DNA of 64,000 nt from Photobacterium jeanii (GTDB lineage Bacteria; Pseudomonadota; Gammaproteobacteria; Enterobacterales; Vibrionaceae). Both the position numbers and the translations under genes were made by a program. Shown piece after piece: positions 18,458-27,251 of the stretch. The notes beneath the pieces are model-generated. The model was not told the DNA's origin, made no database searches, and worked only from the letters and a program-made list of their open reading frames with translations. Positions within the stretch are counted from its first letter, which is position 1. Every line of letters begins with the position of its first letter. The stretch covers positions 137,524-201,523 of the forward strand of contig NZ_LVHF01000015.1 of NCBI RefSeq assembly GCF_001650345.1, given 5' to 3'.

Positions 18458-19465
18458 TTACAAGATATGACCTTTGATCGCGTCGTCTTTACGCGATAGG
18501 TAATGAGTCGATTTGATGCGACGGATAGTACGGCATTTACCACGGATAAGTAGTGTCTCTGTGGTCGCAATCTCGCCTTGGCGGCTGATGCCATCAAGTA
18601 GATCACCTTTGGTGATACCAGTACCGGCGAAAATTACGTTATCGCTTTGCGCCATGTCTTCCATACGTAGCAGTGCGTTTGGCTCAATGCCCATTTCCGC
18701 ACAGCGGTCGATTTCGATTTGACCAAGACGACGGTTTTCTTCGTTGTCTTCTTTTACTTGGTGACGAGGGATCAAACGACCGTGCATGTCACCGCCTAGG
18801 GCGCGGATAGCGGCTGCCGATACCACACCTTCAGGTGCACCACCGATGCAGTACATTACGTCCACTTCGCTGTCTGGCATACAGGTTAGGATAGATGCGG
18901 CTACGTCACCATCAGGGAAAGCGAAAACACGCACGCCCATCGCTTGCATGTCGGCGATCACTTGGTCGTGACGCGGTTTAGCTAGCGTGGTAACCACAAG
19001 GGTATCCAGTGTTTTGCCTAGTGCTGCGGCAATGTTTTCTAGGTTTTCAGCCAGCGGCTTACCTAAGTCAATTGCGCCTTTTGCTCCTGGACCGACAACC
19101 AGTTTTTCCATGTACATGTCAGGGGCTTTAAGGAATGACCCTTTTTCACCTGCGGCAAGAACGGCTAGGGCATTGTTTTGACCCATGGCTGTCATGCGGG
19201 TGCCTTCGATTGGATCTACTGCGATATCAACAGCATCGCCGCCTAGACCAACCTTTTCACCGATGTAAAGCATAGGTGCTTCATCGATCTCACCTTCACC
19301 AATTACGATTTCACCTTCAATCTCGGTTTGATTAAGAAGGGTGCGCATCACTTCAACTGCTGCGCCGTCGGCTGCGTTTTTATCACCACGGCCAAGCCAT
19401 TTGTAGCCAGCCAATGCGGCACCTTCAGTGACGCGGGAAAATGCCATCGCTAAATCGCGTTTCAT
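18458..19465 (-). CDS. glpX: Fructose-1,6-bisphosphatase class II
   Basis: GlpX hydrolyses fructose 1,6-bisphosphate in gluconeogenesis from glycerol. At 335 aa the length equals E. coli GlpX, with near-identical blocks EFSRVTE-like AFSRVTEGAALAGYKWLGR, GEGEIDEAPMLYIGE and the metal-site DPIEGTRMTAMGQ. Later blocks are PDGDVAASILTCMPDSEVD, IGGAPEGVVSAAAIRALGG and GITKGDLLDGISR. In E. coli it is third in glpFKX. Here glpK and glpX are separated by a terminator and a gene on the opposite strand, so it is its own transcription unit. Confidence 0.95.
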   Translation of the reverse strand: MKRDLAMAFSRVTEGAALAGYKWLGRGDKNAADGAAVEVMRTLLNQTEIEGEIVIGEGEIDEAPMLYIGEKVGLGGDAVDIAVDPIEGTRMTAMGQNNALAVLAAGEKGSFLKAPDMYMEKLVVGPGAKGAIDLGKPLAENLENIAAALGKTLDTLVVTTLAKPRHDQVIADMQAMGVRVFAFPDGDVAASILTCMPDSEVDVMYCIGGAPEGVVSAAAIRALGGDMHGRLIPRHQVKEDNEENRRLGQIEIDRCAEMGIEPNALLRMEDMAQSDNVIFAGTGITKGDLLDGISRQGEIATTETLLIRGKCRTIRRIKSTHYLSRKDDAIKGHIL

Positions 19466-19655
19466 GGTTACTCCGGAAATTGAAATCAGTGGGCTAATTT
19501 AACTGGCGGCGATTTTAGCACAGCTCTCAGTGAAACGTTTGCGTTAATTTAAAAACGTACCAGATCTCTCGGCTGTCGTGAAAAAGATCACGGCAATAAA
19601 TGCTTAATTCGCTCAAAATATCAGCATAAAAATATAATTTAATTAGAGAGATACC

Positions 19656-19829
19656 ATGCACAGGCTGATCAAGCGCTTTCGCCGTGAGGTGAAGCAAGAA
19701 AACCAACAGCTCAATCGTCGTCAGCAACGTAAAGCGGCGAAAACATTACGCCGATTCGAGTACGCGTTGTTGATGTTGTTGGTGATTGTCGTCGCGATTC
19801 CGATTTTATGGCATAGCTTATTGAGTTGA
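19656..19829 (+). CDS. 57-aa single-pass membrane protein, uncharacterised
   Basis: The ORF starts MHRLIKRFRREVKQENQQLN and has a preceding TTAGAGAG ribosome site. The first 33 residues are strongly basic and Gln-rich. A single hydrophobic segment follows (about residues 37-53, YALLMLLVIVVAIPILW) with a short LLS end. It is oriented opposite to glpK and glpX and ends at a bidirectional terminator at 19918-19945. The N-terminal positive charge predicts the N-in, C-out topology. I do not recognise the family. Support rests on the ribosome site, the coherent topology and its own terminator. Confidence 0.6.
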   Translation: MHRLIKRFRREVKQENQQLNRRQQRKAAKTLRRFEYALLMLLVIVVAIPILWHSLLS

Positions 19830-19917
19830 GGTTTAGTGTAACCAGAATAAGTGGCGAGATTGGCGCTGAATTTTCTTCTTGATAATGAGAAGAAGTGATA
19901 GCCAAGGAATAACAAAA

Positions 19918-19945
19918 GAAAGGTCTGCCAATGGCAGACCTTTTT
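19918..19945. terminator. Bidirectional terminator between the 57-aa gene and glpK
   Basis: AGGTCTGCC-AAT-GGCAGACCT (19921-19941) has T runs to the right and A-rich sequence to the left. It can serve both the small plus-strand gene and glpK. Confidence 0.88.
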
Positions 19946-19976
19946 CGTTGGGGAACAGTCAGAGAAGAAAGACGGC

Positions 19977-21497
19977 TTATTCTTCGTCGTCGATATCGAC
20001 CGCCCAGCCTTTGGCACATTCAACGGCACGTTGCCAACCGCGGTAGCGACGGTCACGTTTCTTGTCGTTGGCACAAGGCTCAAAGCTGCGATCGAGCACG
20101 GCTTTGTCTTTTAGCTCATCAATGCTAGTCCAGAAACCAACCGCTAAACCAGCAAGGTAAGCTGCACCTAATGCTGTTACTTCTGTTACAACAGGGCGGT
20201 GTACTTCGGTGTTTAGGATGTCAGATTGGAACTGCATCAAGAAGTTATTGGCAACTGCACCACCATCAACACGCAGGTTCGCCAGTTTGATCCCTGAGTC
20301 CGCTTGCATTGCATCGAGTACGTCGCGAGTTTGGTAAGCGACACTTTCTAGTGTGGCGCGGATGATGTGGTTGGAGTTAACGCCACGGGTTAGACCTACA
20401 ATCGCGCCACGAGCATATGGGTCCCAGTATGGTGCGCCCAGACCAGTAAACGCTGGTACTACGTACACACCGTTAGCACTGCCGACTTTCTCTGCAAAGT
20501 ATTCTGAATCGCTGGCATCGCTAAGGAGTTTCACTTCATCGCGTAGCCATTGAATGGATGCCCCACCCATGAAGACAGCACCTTCAAGCGCATAAGCCAC
20601 ATCGCCTTTTGGTCCACATGCGAGTGTGGTTAGTAGACCGTTGTGCGATGTTACTTTGTCTTTACCTGTGTTCATCAGCAAGAAACAGCCTGTGCCGTAG
20701 GTGTTTTTGGCTTGGCCTTGTTCAACACACATTTGACCAAATAGCGCTGCTTGTTGGTCACCAGCAATACCCGAGATAGGAATACGCGTACCGCCCTTAC
20801 CACCAATGTTGGTTTGACCGTACACTTCAGACGATGGTTTCACTTCAGGCATCATAGATAGTGGAATATCTAGTGCTTTCAGTAGTTTCTCATCCCATTG
20901 TAGGGTGTTGATGTTGAACACCATGGTACGTGAGGCGTTGGTGTAGTCAGTCACATGCACGCGCCCTTGGGTCATCTTCCAGATCAGCCAAGTATCGACG
21001 GTACCAAACAGGAGGTTACCAGCTTCCGCTTCTTCGCGTGCGCCTTCTACGTTGTCCAAAATCCACTTGATTTTGGTACCAGAGAAGTAAGGGTCAACCA
21101 CTAAACCTGTGTTGTCGCGGATGTACTCTTCAAGATCTTGTTTTTTTAGCTCTTCACAGATATCTGCGGTACGGCGACATTGCCATACGATCGCATTGTA
21201 AACCGGCTTACCTGTGTTTTTGTCCCACACAATGGTGGTTTCACGTTGGTTGGTAATACCGATACCCGCGACTTGGTCAGAGCGGATCCCTGCTTTCGCG
21301 AGTGCTTCAACCAGAGTGGAGCTTTGGGTTGCATAGATCTCCAGTGGATCATGCTCAACCCAGCCCGCTTTCGGGTAGATTTGGGTAAATTCACGTTGCG
21401 CAGTGCAAACGATATTGGCGTTGTGGTCTAGCACAACAGCTCGGGAACTGGTTGTACCCTGATCAAGTGCAACAATGTACTTTTGCTCAGTGGTCAT
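19977..21497 (-). CDS. glpK: Glycerol kinase
   Basis: GlpK phosphorylates glycerol entering through GlpF. The 506-aa FGGY-family kinase has the N-terminal ATP block [13 protein letters not shown], glycerol-site residues in GITNQRETT and [44 protein letters not shown] and the C-terminal [17 protein letters not shown] take the ATG at 21497 with GAGGA at 21505-21509; a GTG directly upstream is possible. It follows glpF after 134 bp that hold a long inverted repeat. E. coli GlpK is inhibited by FBP and IIA-Glc; whether this one is cannot be judged from sequence alone. Confidence 0.97.
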   Translation of the reverse strand: MTTEQKYIVALDQGTTSSRAVVLDHNANIVCTAQREFTQIYPKAGWVEHDPLEIYATQSSTLVEALAKAGIRSDQVAGIGITNQRETTIVWDKNTGKPVYNAIVWQCRRTADICEELKKQDLEEYIRDNTGLVVDPYFSGTKIKWILDNVEGAREEAEAGNLLFGTVDTWLIWKMTQGRVHVTDYTNASRTMVFNINTLQWDEKLLKALDIPLSMMPEVKPSSEVYGQTNIGGKGGTRIPISGIAGDQQAALFGQMCVEQGQAKNTYGTGCFLLMNTGKDKVTSHNGLLTTLACGPKGDVAYALEGAVFMGGASIQWLRDEVKLLSDASDSEYFAEKVGSANGVYVVPAFTGLGAPYWDPYARGAIVGLTRGVNSNHIIRATLESVAYQTRDVLDAMQADSGIKLANLRVDGGAVANNFLMQFQSDILNTEVHRPVVTEVTALGAAYLAGLAVGFWTSIDELKDKAVLDRSFEPCANDKKRDRRYRGWQRAVECAKGWAVDIDDEE

Positions 21498-21534
21498 CAC
21501 ATTTTCCTCAATATATTTTTATAGGGTAGTAGAG

Positions 21535-21598
21535 AAGGATGCTAACGTCTGCCTACGCGGGCGGTCTTCGTGCCACACTCGGATAGGTAGGCATCCTT
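21535..21598 (-). promoter_or_regulatory. Long inverted repeat between glpF and glpK
   Basis: AAGGATGC (21535-21542) pairs exactly with GCATCCTT (21591-21598). Inside them CTAC (21553-21556) can pair with GTAG (21587-21590). No T run follows in the direction of transcription, so this looks like an mRNA-processing or regulatory hairpin rather than a terminator. Confidence 0.45.
21581..21591. repeat. GGATAGGTAGG direct repeat, copy 1 (before glpK)
   Basis: This exact 11-mer recurs at 22717-22727 in the same orientation. Both copies lie in the regions preceding glpK and glpF. It overlaps the 3' side of the glpF-glpK inverted repeat. Confidence 0.5.
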
Positions 21599-21631
21599 AT
21601 TTCTTATATGCTTTTGATTTCGCTAGTGCGA

Positions 21632-22483
21632 TTACACACTTGCGGTTTCTTGTTCTTCGTCGCCTTCACACTTGTTTGGCAGTGTGCATTTGTTGCCAGG
21701 TAGGTACAAAGCGATGGCTTTTGGGTACAACCAAGCACCGAAGCTAGCACCAAGGATAGGTGCGACAATAGGTACAATCATGTAAGGGATATCTTTGCCG
21801 CCAGAGAGGGCAATATCGCCCCAACCTGCTAAGAAAGCAAAGAATTTAGGACCAAAGTCACGAGCTGGGTTCATGGCGAAACCCGTTAGTGGGCCTAATG
21901 AACCACCGATAATCGCAATCAAGATACCGATCAGTAATGGACCCATTGCGCCGCGTGGGGCTCCGTTTTTATCATCGCCAATCGCCAAAATAGCGAACAT
22001 CAGTACCGCGGTGATCACAAATTCAACCGCCATTGCACCACTGAATGTTAGGGCTGCGTGTGGGTAGGTTGAGAAGATCCCTGCGGTCGCTAAGCTGGCT
22101 TCCGAGCCACGGATGATCTGGTTAGTGGCTTCAAACTCAGCAAAGAGGTTACTGTAAAGGGCATAGATTAAAGCGGCCGAGCAGAAAGCACCCAGAACTT
22201 GGGCAATAATGTAAGGAGCGACTTTGCGTTTATCAAAGCCGTGGAACAGTGCGAGAGCAATAGTCACCGCAGGGTTGATGTGTGCGCCTGATACACCGGC
22301 GGTGCAGTAGATCGCGATAGCGACACCTAGGCCCCACATGATGCTTATTTCCCACTGACCGAATTGCGCACTGGTTAATACCAATGCTGCAACACAGCCG
22401 ACACCAAAGAAGATCAGCAAGCCTGTGCCTATAAACTCAGCGATACACTCTCCCAACAGAGTGTGTTGTTTTGAGTTGGTCAT
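21632..22483 (-). CDS. glpF: Glycerol uptake facilitator (aquaglyceroporin)
   Basis: GlpF is an inner-membrane channel for glycerol. The 283-aa protein has six membrane helices and two half-helix NPA motifs: HINPAVT with Asn70, and FAMNPARDFGPK with Asn205. Asp209 after NPAR is the glyceroporin-type residue, absent in water-only aquaporins. The ribosome site AGGACTGAAAG precedes the ATG. It is first of glpF-glpK. The region upstream has candidate operators with alternating GCGTT/AACGC half-sites. Confidence 0.95.
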   Translation of the reverse strand: MTNSKQHTLLGECIAEFIGTGLLIFFGVGCVAALVLTSAQFGQWEISIMWGLGVAIAIYCTAGVSGAHINPAVTIALALFHGFDKRKVAPYIIAQVLGAFCSAALIYALYSNLFAEFEATNQIIRGSEASLATAGIFSTYPHAALTFSGAMAVEFVITAVLMFAILAIGDDKNGAPRGAMGPLLIGILIAIIGGSLGPLTGFAMNPARDFGPKFFAFLAGWGDIALSGGKDIPYMIVPIVAPILGASFGAWLYPKAIALYLPGNKCTLPNKCEGDEEQETASV

Positions 22484-22616
22484 CTTTCAGTCCTTTTATC
22501 GATATGTTGTAGGGGTATTGTTGTTATATTTTGGGTGCGGCAATGTGCCACATACCGATATTATGAAAATATTCTCAAGGAAAAAATGTGCGTTCGAGCA
22601 TAAACAAAGAATATTA

Positions 22617-22639
22617 GCGTTCAAACGCGCAAGCGTTTG
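22617..22639. promoter_or_regulatory. Overlapping palindromes upstream of glpF
   Basis: GCGTT-CA-AACGC (22617-22628) overlaps CAAACGC-GCAA-GCGTTTG (22622-22639), giving three alternating half-sites. It is 134-156 bp upstream of glpF. It could bind GlpR (DeoR family) or a LacI-type regulator, but no consensus match is claimed. Confidence 0.35.
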
Positions 22640-22716
22640 CGTGTTTTATGATTGGAATCTCATTTTTACCAAATGACTCATATAATGAGCGAAAAACAAC
22701 ATTTTAGGGTGCGGCT

Positions 22717-22727
22717 GGATAGGTAGG
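22717..22727. repeat. GGATAGGTAGG direct repeat, copy 2 (upstream of glpF)
   Basis: Exact copy of the 11-mer at 21581-21591, located 234 bp upstream of the glpF start. Confidence 0.5.
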
Positions 22728-22742
22728 TTATTGAATTGAAAT

Positions 22743-22766
22743 AAAAAATCCGACCTAAATTAGGTC
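22743..22766 (-). terminator. Orphan minus-strand terminator upstream of glpF
   Basis: On the minus strand ATCCGACCTAA and TTAGGTCGGAT form an 11-bp stem followed by TTTTTT. No annotated gene on the minus strand reads into it: the nearest gene on its right, zapB, is on the plus strand. It therefore implies an unannotated transcript. Confidence 0.75.
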
Positions 22767-22960
22767 GGATGTGCCAGACTGGGCAAATCTTGGATAAATC
22801 CAAGAGAGATACGATCAAGCTCAAAAGTAGCACGCTCACGGTGCATGAAAATAGATTAAGATCGCAATTCTACGCATTGTGTCACGGTTATTTTTCGAAT
22901 TAATCCTGCCCCAATAGTGCCTATTCATGCAGTTGGATAATAAAAAGGTCAATAAGGTTG
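22743..22960 (-). ncRNA. Candidate small RNA ending at the orphan terminator
   Basis: Leftward from about 22960 there is no convincing ORF. A second hairpin, CTTGGA-TTTA-TCCAAG (22792-22807), precedes the terminator with an unpaired stretch between them, an arrangement common in Hfq-type sRNAs. The sequence TTGACC near 22950 could be a -35, but no good -10 follows, so the 5' end is uncertain. I do not recognise it as Spot 42, RyhB, Qrr or another known vibrio sRNA. The right boundary is a guess. Confidence 0.33.
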
Positions 22961-23225
22961 AAGTGGATGAACATGCAAACCGCATCATGGCAGGGATTGC
23001 GCGATATCGGTCATATTGAGGTTTGGATAGCGCGATCAGCTTCTATGCAAAAATTCTATTAAATTTGTTTGTTTTTTGACCGCTTGCAAAAAAGCACAGG
23101 AATAGGGGATGCTTGATAGCCGTTGCGTGGTTAGAATAGATTTCAACATCGCGTATCAAACACGCTCGTGCCCCGTCTTATCAGGGTTGAGGCGATGCGG
23201 ACGAGCCCATAATCAGGTGAACTTT

Positions 23226-23468
23226 ATGTCATTAGAAATGTTGGAAAAGCTAGAATCAAAAGTACAAAGTGCGGTTGATACAATTTCTCTACTACAAATG
23301 GAAATTGAAGAACTAAAAGAAAAAAATGAAACTCTAGCAATGGAAGCGCAAGAATTACGTTCAGGTCGCGAAGAGCTAGTACAAGACAACGAGAAACTAC
23401 GTAACGACCATAATGCATGGCAAGAGCGTGTACGTAATCTTCTAGGTAAGATGGATAGCGTAGAGTAA
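23226..23468 (+). CDS. zapB: Cell division protein ZapB
   Basis: ZapB is a small cytoplasmic coiled-coil that links ZapA/FtsZ to MatP and the Ter region. The 80-aa product is almost one continuous heptad coiled-coil ([20 protein letters not shown] through [16 protein letters not shown]), as in E. coli (81 aa). I chose the ATG at 23226 with AGGTGAA upstream. A longer in-frame ORF from 23109 adds a cysteine-containing stretch unlike the family. It sits between glpF and rraA, as in enterobacteria. Confidence 0.95.
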   Translation: MSLEMLEKLESKVQSAVDTISLLQMEIEELKEKNETLAMEAQELRSGREELVQDNEKLRNDHNAWQERVRNLLGKMDSVE

Positions 23469-23481
23469 GTCGAGCTGTTCA

Positions 23482-23520
23482 CCATGCAGCGCAGCTGGTA
23501 CTGAGCTGCATGGCCTTTTC
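23482..23520 (+). terminator. Terminator after zapB
   Basis: CCATGCAGC (23482-23490) pairs with GCTGCATGG (23505-23513), followed by CCTTTTC. The stem is strong and the T run short. Confidence 0.65.
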
Positions 23521-23540
23521 GCTAGGGTCGAATGAGAGGA

Positions 23541-24026
23541 TTAATCGATGTCTAGCGGTTCAGGAGAAAGGATAACGCCTGTGTTATCTGCATAGATGTG
23601 ATCTTCTGGTAAGAATGTCACCCCACCAAAATTCACCGCCACATCCACTTCGCCAACACCTTGCTCGTCAGCCCCTACTGGAATTGATGCCAGCGCTTGA
23701 ATGCCAAGATCAAGTTCATCAAGCTCATCGACATGGCGCACGCTACCGTAAACAATCAAGCCTTCCCATTCGTTATCGGCTGCCAGTTGGGCAAGCTCAA
23801 TATCGATCAAAGCACGACGCAGTGAACCACCACCGTCGATCAGCAATACGCGACCTGCTCCCGGTTGTTCTAGCACCGTATTGATAAGACCGTTGTCTTC
23901 AAAGCATTTTACAGTGGTAACTTGGCCGCCAAACGAGCTGCGACCGCCATAAGAGCTGAACATTGGCTCCACTACATCTACTTTATCGAGATAGATATCG
24001 CATAGCTCTGAGGTGTTATATTCCAT
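23541..24026 (-). CDS. rraA: Regulator of ribonuclease E activity A
   Basis: RraA is a trimeric protein that binds RNase E and inhibits it, altering mRNA decay. The 161-aa product starts [20 protein letters not shown], matching E. coli RraA ([12 protein letters not shown]). The ATG at 24026 has GAAGTGAA upstream; an in-frame extension to 24068 is not family-like. Conserved blocks are [32 protein letters not shown] and [19 protein letters not shown]. The upstream gap from menA contains a 10-bp hairpin and a GTTAGA-N8-TCTAAC repeat, so it may have its own promoter. Confidence 0.94.
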   Translation of the reverse strand: MEYNTSELCDIYLDKVDVVEPMFSSYGGRSSFGGQVTTVKCFEDNGLINTVLEQPGAGRVLLIDGGGSLRRALIDIELAQLAADNEWEGLIVYGSVRHVDELDELDLGIQALASIPVGADEQGVGEVDVAVNFGGVTFLPEDHIYADNTGVILSPEPLDID

Positions 24027-24059
24027 AAGTTCACTTCTTGTTGTGGCGAAAGGATCTGG

Positions 24060-24079
24060 GTTAGACAATTTGTTCTAAC
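24060..24079. promoter_or_regulatory. Operator-like inverted repeat upstream of rraA
   Basis: GTTAGA-CAATTTGT-TCTAAC is a 20-bp near-palindrome 34-53 bp before the rraA start. The binding protein is unknown. Confidence 0.35.
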
Positions 24080-24097
24080 TTGTTGAAAGTATAACCA

Positions 24098-24127
24098 GCT
24101 CAAGGGTCATTGCAATAACCCTTGAGC
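24098..24127 (-). promoter_or_regulatory. 10-bp hairpin between menA and rraA
   Basis: GCTCAAGGGT and ACCCTTGAGC pair perfectly around a 10-nt loop just after the menA stop. On the minus strand no T run follows. It may stabilise the menA mRNA end or be a weak or Rho-assisted terminator. Confidence 0.45.
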
Positions 24128-24134
24128 GTGCAAA

Positions 24135-25043
24135 CTAGGCTAGCATCACACCTGCAGCAAATAGCAGGTTGGTCAGTAGGGCACATTTCACCATAGTGGC
24201 CATCATTGGGCGTAAGGCGGCACCATCGGCTGATTGCAACACCTTTTTACCGTGACTAAACAGTAATGGTGTGCCGAGGATGAACAACCACCCAAATGGT
24301 GAGTGCATTTCTAACAGCGCAAACAGAGCCAAACACAGCATGCTACCGCCGAGTAGGAACAGGTGGTATTTACGTCCCCAGTCAGGTCCCATGCGCACAG
24401 CAAGGGTGAGCTTGCCACAGGCGCGGTCGTTGTCGATATCGCGTAGGTTATTGATGTTCAACACTCCTACCGCCAATAAACCACAAGCGGTCGCCGGCAG
24501 CATGATCACTGAATCTATGGTGCCTGCTTGCAGGTAGTAGGTTCCTGCTACACCCAGCCAGCCAAAGAACATCAGTACAGATAAATCGCCCAGACCACGG
24601 TAGCCGTAAGGCTTGTTACCAACGGTGTAAGCAATCGAGGCTGCAATCGCCATTAGCCCGAGTAACATGAAGCCGAAAATATCTTGCAGGTTATTACAGG
24701 CAAGGAAAATCAAGCTCAGGCCGCTTGCGACGGTGAGGATGATATTCACCACCATGGCTTTGCGCATCGCCTTTGGGGTCACCAAGCCAGCTTGAATGGC
24801 TCGAGTTGGTCCCAGGCGGTTGTCGTTGTCGGTTCCTTTGACAGCGTCGCCATAGTCGTTAGCCAGGTTAGAGAGAATTTGGAGCAACAGCGCGGTTAGT
24901 AACGCCAGCGCTGAAATTGAAGCAGAAAAACTTCCTTGCCATCCTGCCACCGCGCTACCACATACGATAGATGCGATCGCCAAAGGTAAAGTTTTTGGGC
25001 GGGCGGCATCTAACCAAATCGCGAGTGAAGAAGATGTTTTCAT
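24135..25043 (-). CDS. menA: 1,4-dihydroxy-2-naphthoate polyprenyltransferase
   Basis: MenA prenylates dihydroxynaphthoate to form demethylmenaquinone in the inner membrane. The 302-aa UbiA-family protein has about eight membrane helices. The first Asp-rich motif is in NLANDYGDAVKGTDNDNR, and the second is in NNLRDIDNDRACGKLTLAVR. The start is MKTSSSLAIWLDAARPKTLP. It lies between hslU and rraA, the enterobacterial order, but a terminator after hslU means it is transcribed from its own promoter within 25044-25176. Confidence 0.94.
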   Translation of the reverse strand: MKTSSSLAIWLDAARPKTLPLAIASIVCGSAVAGWQGSFSASISALALLTALLLQILSNLANDYGDAVKGTDNDNRLGPTRAIQAGLVTPKAMRKAMVVNIILTVASGLSLIFLACNNLQDIFGFMLLGLMAIAASIAYTVGNKPYGYRGLGDLSVLMFFGWLGVAGTYYLQAGTIDSVIMLPATACGLLAVGVLNINNLRDIDNDRACGKLTLAVRMGPDWGRKYHLFLLGGSMLCLALFALLEMHSPFGWLFILGTPLLFSHGKKVLQSADGAALRPMMATMVKCALLTNLLFAAGVMLA

Positions 25044-25176
25044 AATGTCGTACTTAGCAAACAGTTGAATCGCTATTATGGCGCAATTCCGTCGCTGGGC
25101 AAATTTATCGCAACAATGTTTGTTTCAGAACAAAATTTGTGAGTTAGGTCGTAGGTTGGGAGAGTCAGAGGTAGCG

Positions 25177-25207
25177 CAAAAAAAACGGCGCACCGAAGTG
25201 CACCGTT
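25177..25207 (-). terminator. Terminator after hslU
   Basis: On the minus strand AACGGTGCAC-TTCG-GTGCGCCGTT (one mismatch pair) is followed by TTTTTT, 23 bp after the hslU stop. Confidence 0.88.
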
Positions 25208-25229
25208 ATCATGGTTTATGAGACCGTGA

Positions 25230-26561
25230 TTACAAGATGAAGCGGCTAAGATCTTCGTCTTCAACCAATTCACCAAGACGCTGACTCACGTATTCAGCAT
25301 CAATCACGATCTTATCGCCTGATTTTTCAGTCGCATCAAACGACAGCTCTTCCATCAGACGTTCCATCACAGTGTGAAGACGACGTGCACCAATGTTTTC
25401 AGTACGCTCGTTCACTTGCCATGCTGCATCTGCGAGCTTGTTGATACCGTCTTCAGTAAATTCAATGTTCACCGATTCGGTTTCCATTAGCGCACGGTAT
25501 TGCTCGGTCAGTGACGCGTTTGGCTCAGTCAGGATACGTTTGAAATCGCCGCTGGTTAGGGCTTCTAGTTCAACACGGATTGGTAGACGACCTTGCAGCT
25601 CAGGGATCAGATCCGATGGTTTCGCCACTTGGAAAGCGCCCGATGCCACGAATAGGATGTGGTCAGTTTTCACCATACCGTGCTTGGTTGATACTGTGCT
25701 GCCTTCTACCAATGGCAGTAGGTCGCGCTGTACACCTTCGCGAGATACGTCAGGACCTGATGATTCGCCACGCTTACAAATCTTGTCGATTTCGTCTAAG
25801 AATACGATACCGTTATTTTCAACCGCGAAGATCGCTTGTTCTTTTAGCTCTTCTTGGTTAACTAGCTTCGCCGCTTCTTCTTCGGTCGCCGCTTTCATCG
25901 CATCTTTGATTTTCATCTTACGCTTCTTGGTGGTGTTACCCGCCAAGTTTTGGAACATGCCTTGCAGTTGGTTGGTCATGTCTTCCATGCCTGGAGGCGC
26001 CATGATCTCAACGCCCATCTGCGGGGCTGCGATATCGATTTCGATTTCTTTGTCGTCCAATTTACCTTCGCGCAGTTTCTTGCGGAAAGATTGACGCGTC
26101 GAAGAGTTCGTATCGCTCTCTTCATTCTGACCCCAGGCATCGCGTGCTGGTGGTAGCAGGATATCGAGAATGCGGTCTTCAGCTTGTTCTTCTGCGCGGA
26201 ATTTTACTTTTTCCATCGCTTGTTGGTGGGTCATCTTCACGGCAACGTCAGTCAGATCGCGAATGATGGTTTCTACTTCTTTACCCACATAGCCCACTTC
26301 GGTGAACTTGGTCGCTTCTACCTTGATGAATGGCGCGTTAGCCAGTTTCGCTAGGCGACGTGCGATCTCGGTTTTACCCACACCCGTTGGACCGATCATC
26401 AGAATGTTTTTTGGGGTTACTTCAACGCGCAGCTCTTCTGGAAGCTGCATACGGCGCCAGCGGTTACGTAGGGCAATAGCAACGGCGCGTTTAGCTTTGT
26501 CTTGGCCGATAATATGGCGGTCAAGTTCGTGAACAATCTCGCGAGGAGTCATCTCAGACAT
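25230..26561 (-). CDS. hslU: HslUV protease ATPase subunit
   Basis: HslU (ClpY) is the AAA+ unfoldase that feeds substrates to HslV. The 443-aa protein has Walker [10 protein letters not shown] (about 57-65), Walker [11 protein letters not shown] (about 253-262) after the inserted I-domain (about 110-240), the sensor-2 region [14 protein letters not shown], and a C-terminal tail ending RFIL that docks into HslV. It begins 10 bp after hslV. The pair is a heat-shock operon in relatives. I did not identify a sigma-32 promoter confidently. Confidence 0.97.
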   Translation of the reverse strand: MSEMTPREIVHELDRHIIGQDKAKRAVAIALRNRWRRMQLPEELRVEVTPKNILMIGPTGVGKTEIARRLAKLANAPFIKVEATKFTEVGYVGKEVETIIRDLTDVAVKMTHQQAMEKVKFRAEEQAEDRILDILLPPARDAWGQNEESDTNSSTRQSFRKKLREGKLDDKEIEIDIAAPQMGVEIMAPPGMEDMTNQLQGMFQNLAGNTTKKRKMKIKDAMKAATEEEAAKLVNQEELKEQAIFAVENNGIVFLDEIDKICKRGESSGPDVSREGVQRDLLPLVEGSTVSTKHGMVKTDHILFVASGAFQVAKPSDLIPELQGRLPIRVELEALTSGDFKRILTEPNASLTEQYRALMETESVNIEFTEDGINKLADAAWQVNERTENIGARRLHTVMERLMEELSFDATEKSGDKIVIDAEYVSQRLGELVEDEDLSRFIL

Positions 26562-26571
26562 GGTAACGTCC

Positions 26572-27099
26572 TTATTTGGTTTCTAGTTCTTCAATGGTGT
26601 GGTGGTGGTTGGTAAACACACAGATATCGCCCGCAATTTTCAGCGATTTTTCCGCGATTTCACGTGCATCCAGTTCTGTGTTTTCAAGTAGGGCTGTTGC
26701 CGCTGCTTGTGCGAAGTTACCACCTGAGCCGATCGCAATCAGATCGTTTTCCGGCTGAACCACGTCGCCATTACCTGTGATGATCAATGAGCCCGTTTCA
26801 TCGGCCACGGCCAATAGAGCTTCGAGTTTGCGCAGCGCACGGTCGGTACGCCAATCTTTAGCTAGTTCAACCGCTGATTTCAGCAGGTGACCTTGGTGCA
26901 TTTCCAGCTTACGCTCAAAACGCTCGAATAGGGTGAAGGCATCAGCCGTACCGCCAGCAAAACCTGCTAGCACTTTGTTGTTGTAAAGGCGGCGAACTTT
27001 GCGCGCATTACCTTTCATCACTGTATTGCCAAGGGATACTTGACCATCACCAGCGATCACGACTTTTCCGTTTCGACGTACAGATACAATAGTTGTCAC
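26572..27099 (-). CDS. hslV: HslUV protease proteolytic subunit
   Basis: HslV (ClpQ) is a proteasome-like threonine protease. The start is GTG at 27099, giving [17 protein letters not shown], so removal of the initiator Met exposes the catalytic Thr1; GAGG lies upstream. A longer in-frame ORF from 27144 would bury this Thr and is rejected. The 175-aa length equals that of E. coli HslV. Conserved blocks are [38 protein letters not shown] and [19 protein letters not shown]. Confidence 0.96.
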   Translation of the reverse strand: MTTIVSVRRNGKVVIAGDGQVSLGNTVMKGNARKVRRLYNNKVLAGFAGGTADAFTLFERFERKLEMHQGHLLKSAVELAKDWRTDRALRKLEALLAVADETGSLIITGNGDVVQPENDLIAIGSGGNFAQAAATALLENTELDAREIAEKSLKIAGDICVFTNHHHTIEELETK

Positions 27100-27207
27100 G
27101 GGGAAACCTCTTTGGGTTGCGCCGGCATTGAGAGCCGGTTTCAATGTTACTGTTTAATCTTGGGTTGGCCGGAACAAAATTCAAGGTACGTATAATAATG
27201 GGATATA

Positions 27208-27233
27208 AAAAAGGATGCCGAGGCATCCTTTTT
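27208..27233. terminator. Terminator between ftsN and hslV
   Basis: AAAAAGGATGC-CGAG-GCATCCTTTTT is symmetrical. On the minus strand it ends ftsN (19 bp past its stop) before hslV. Confidence 0.88.
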
Positions 27234-27251
27234 CTGTGGGGTTGAGCGGGT

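Noticed and set aside
22743..22960. Spot 42, Qrr or RyhB as identity of the candidate sRNA
   Set aside because: None of the sequence landmarks I know for these RNAs is visible.
23109..23225. N-terminal extension of zapB
   Set aside because: The extension is unlike ZapB, and the ATG at 23226 has a ribosome site and matches the family start.
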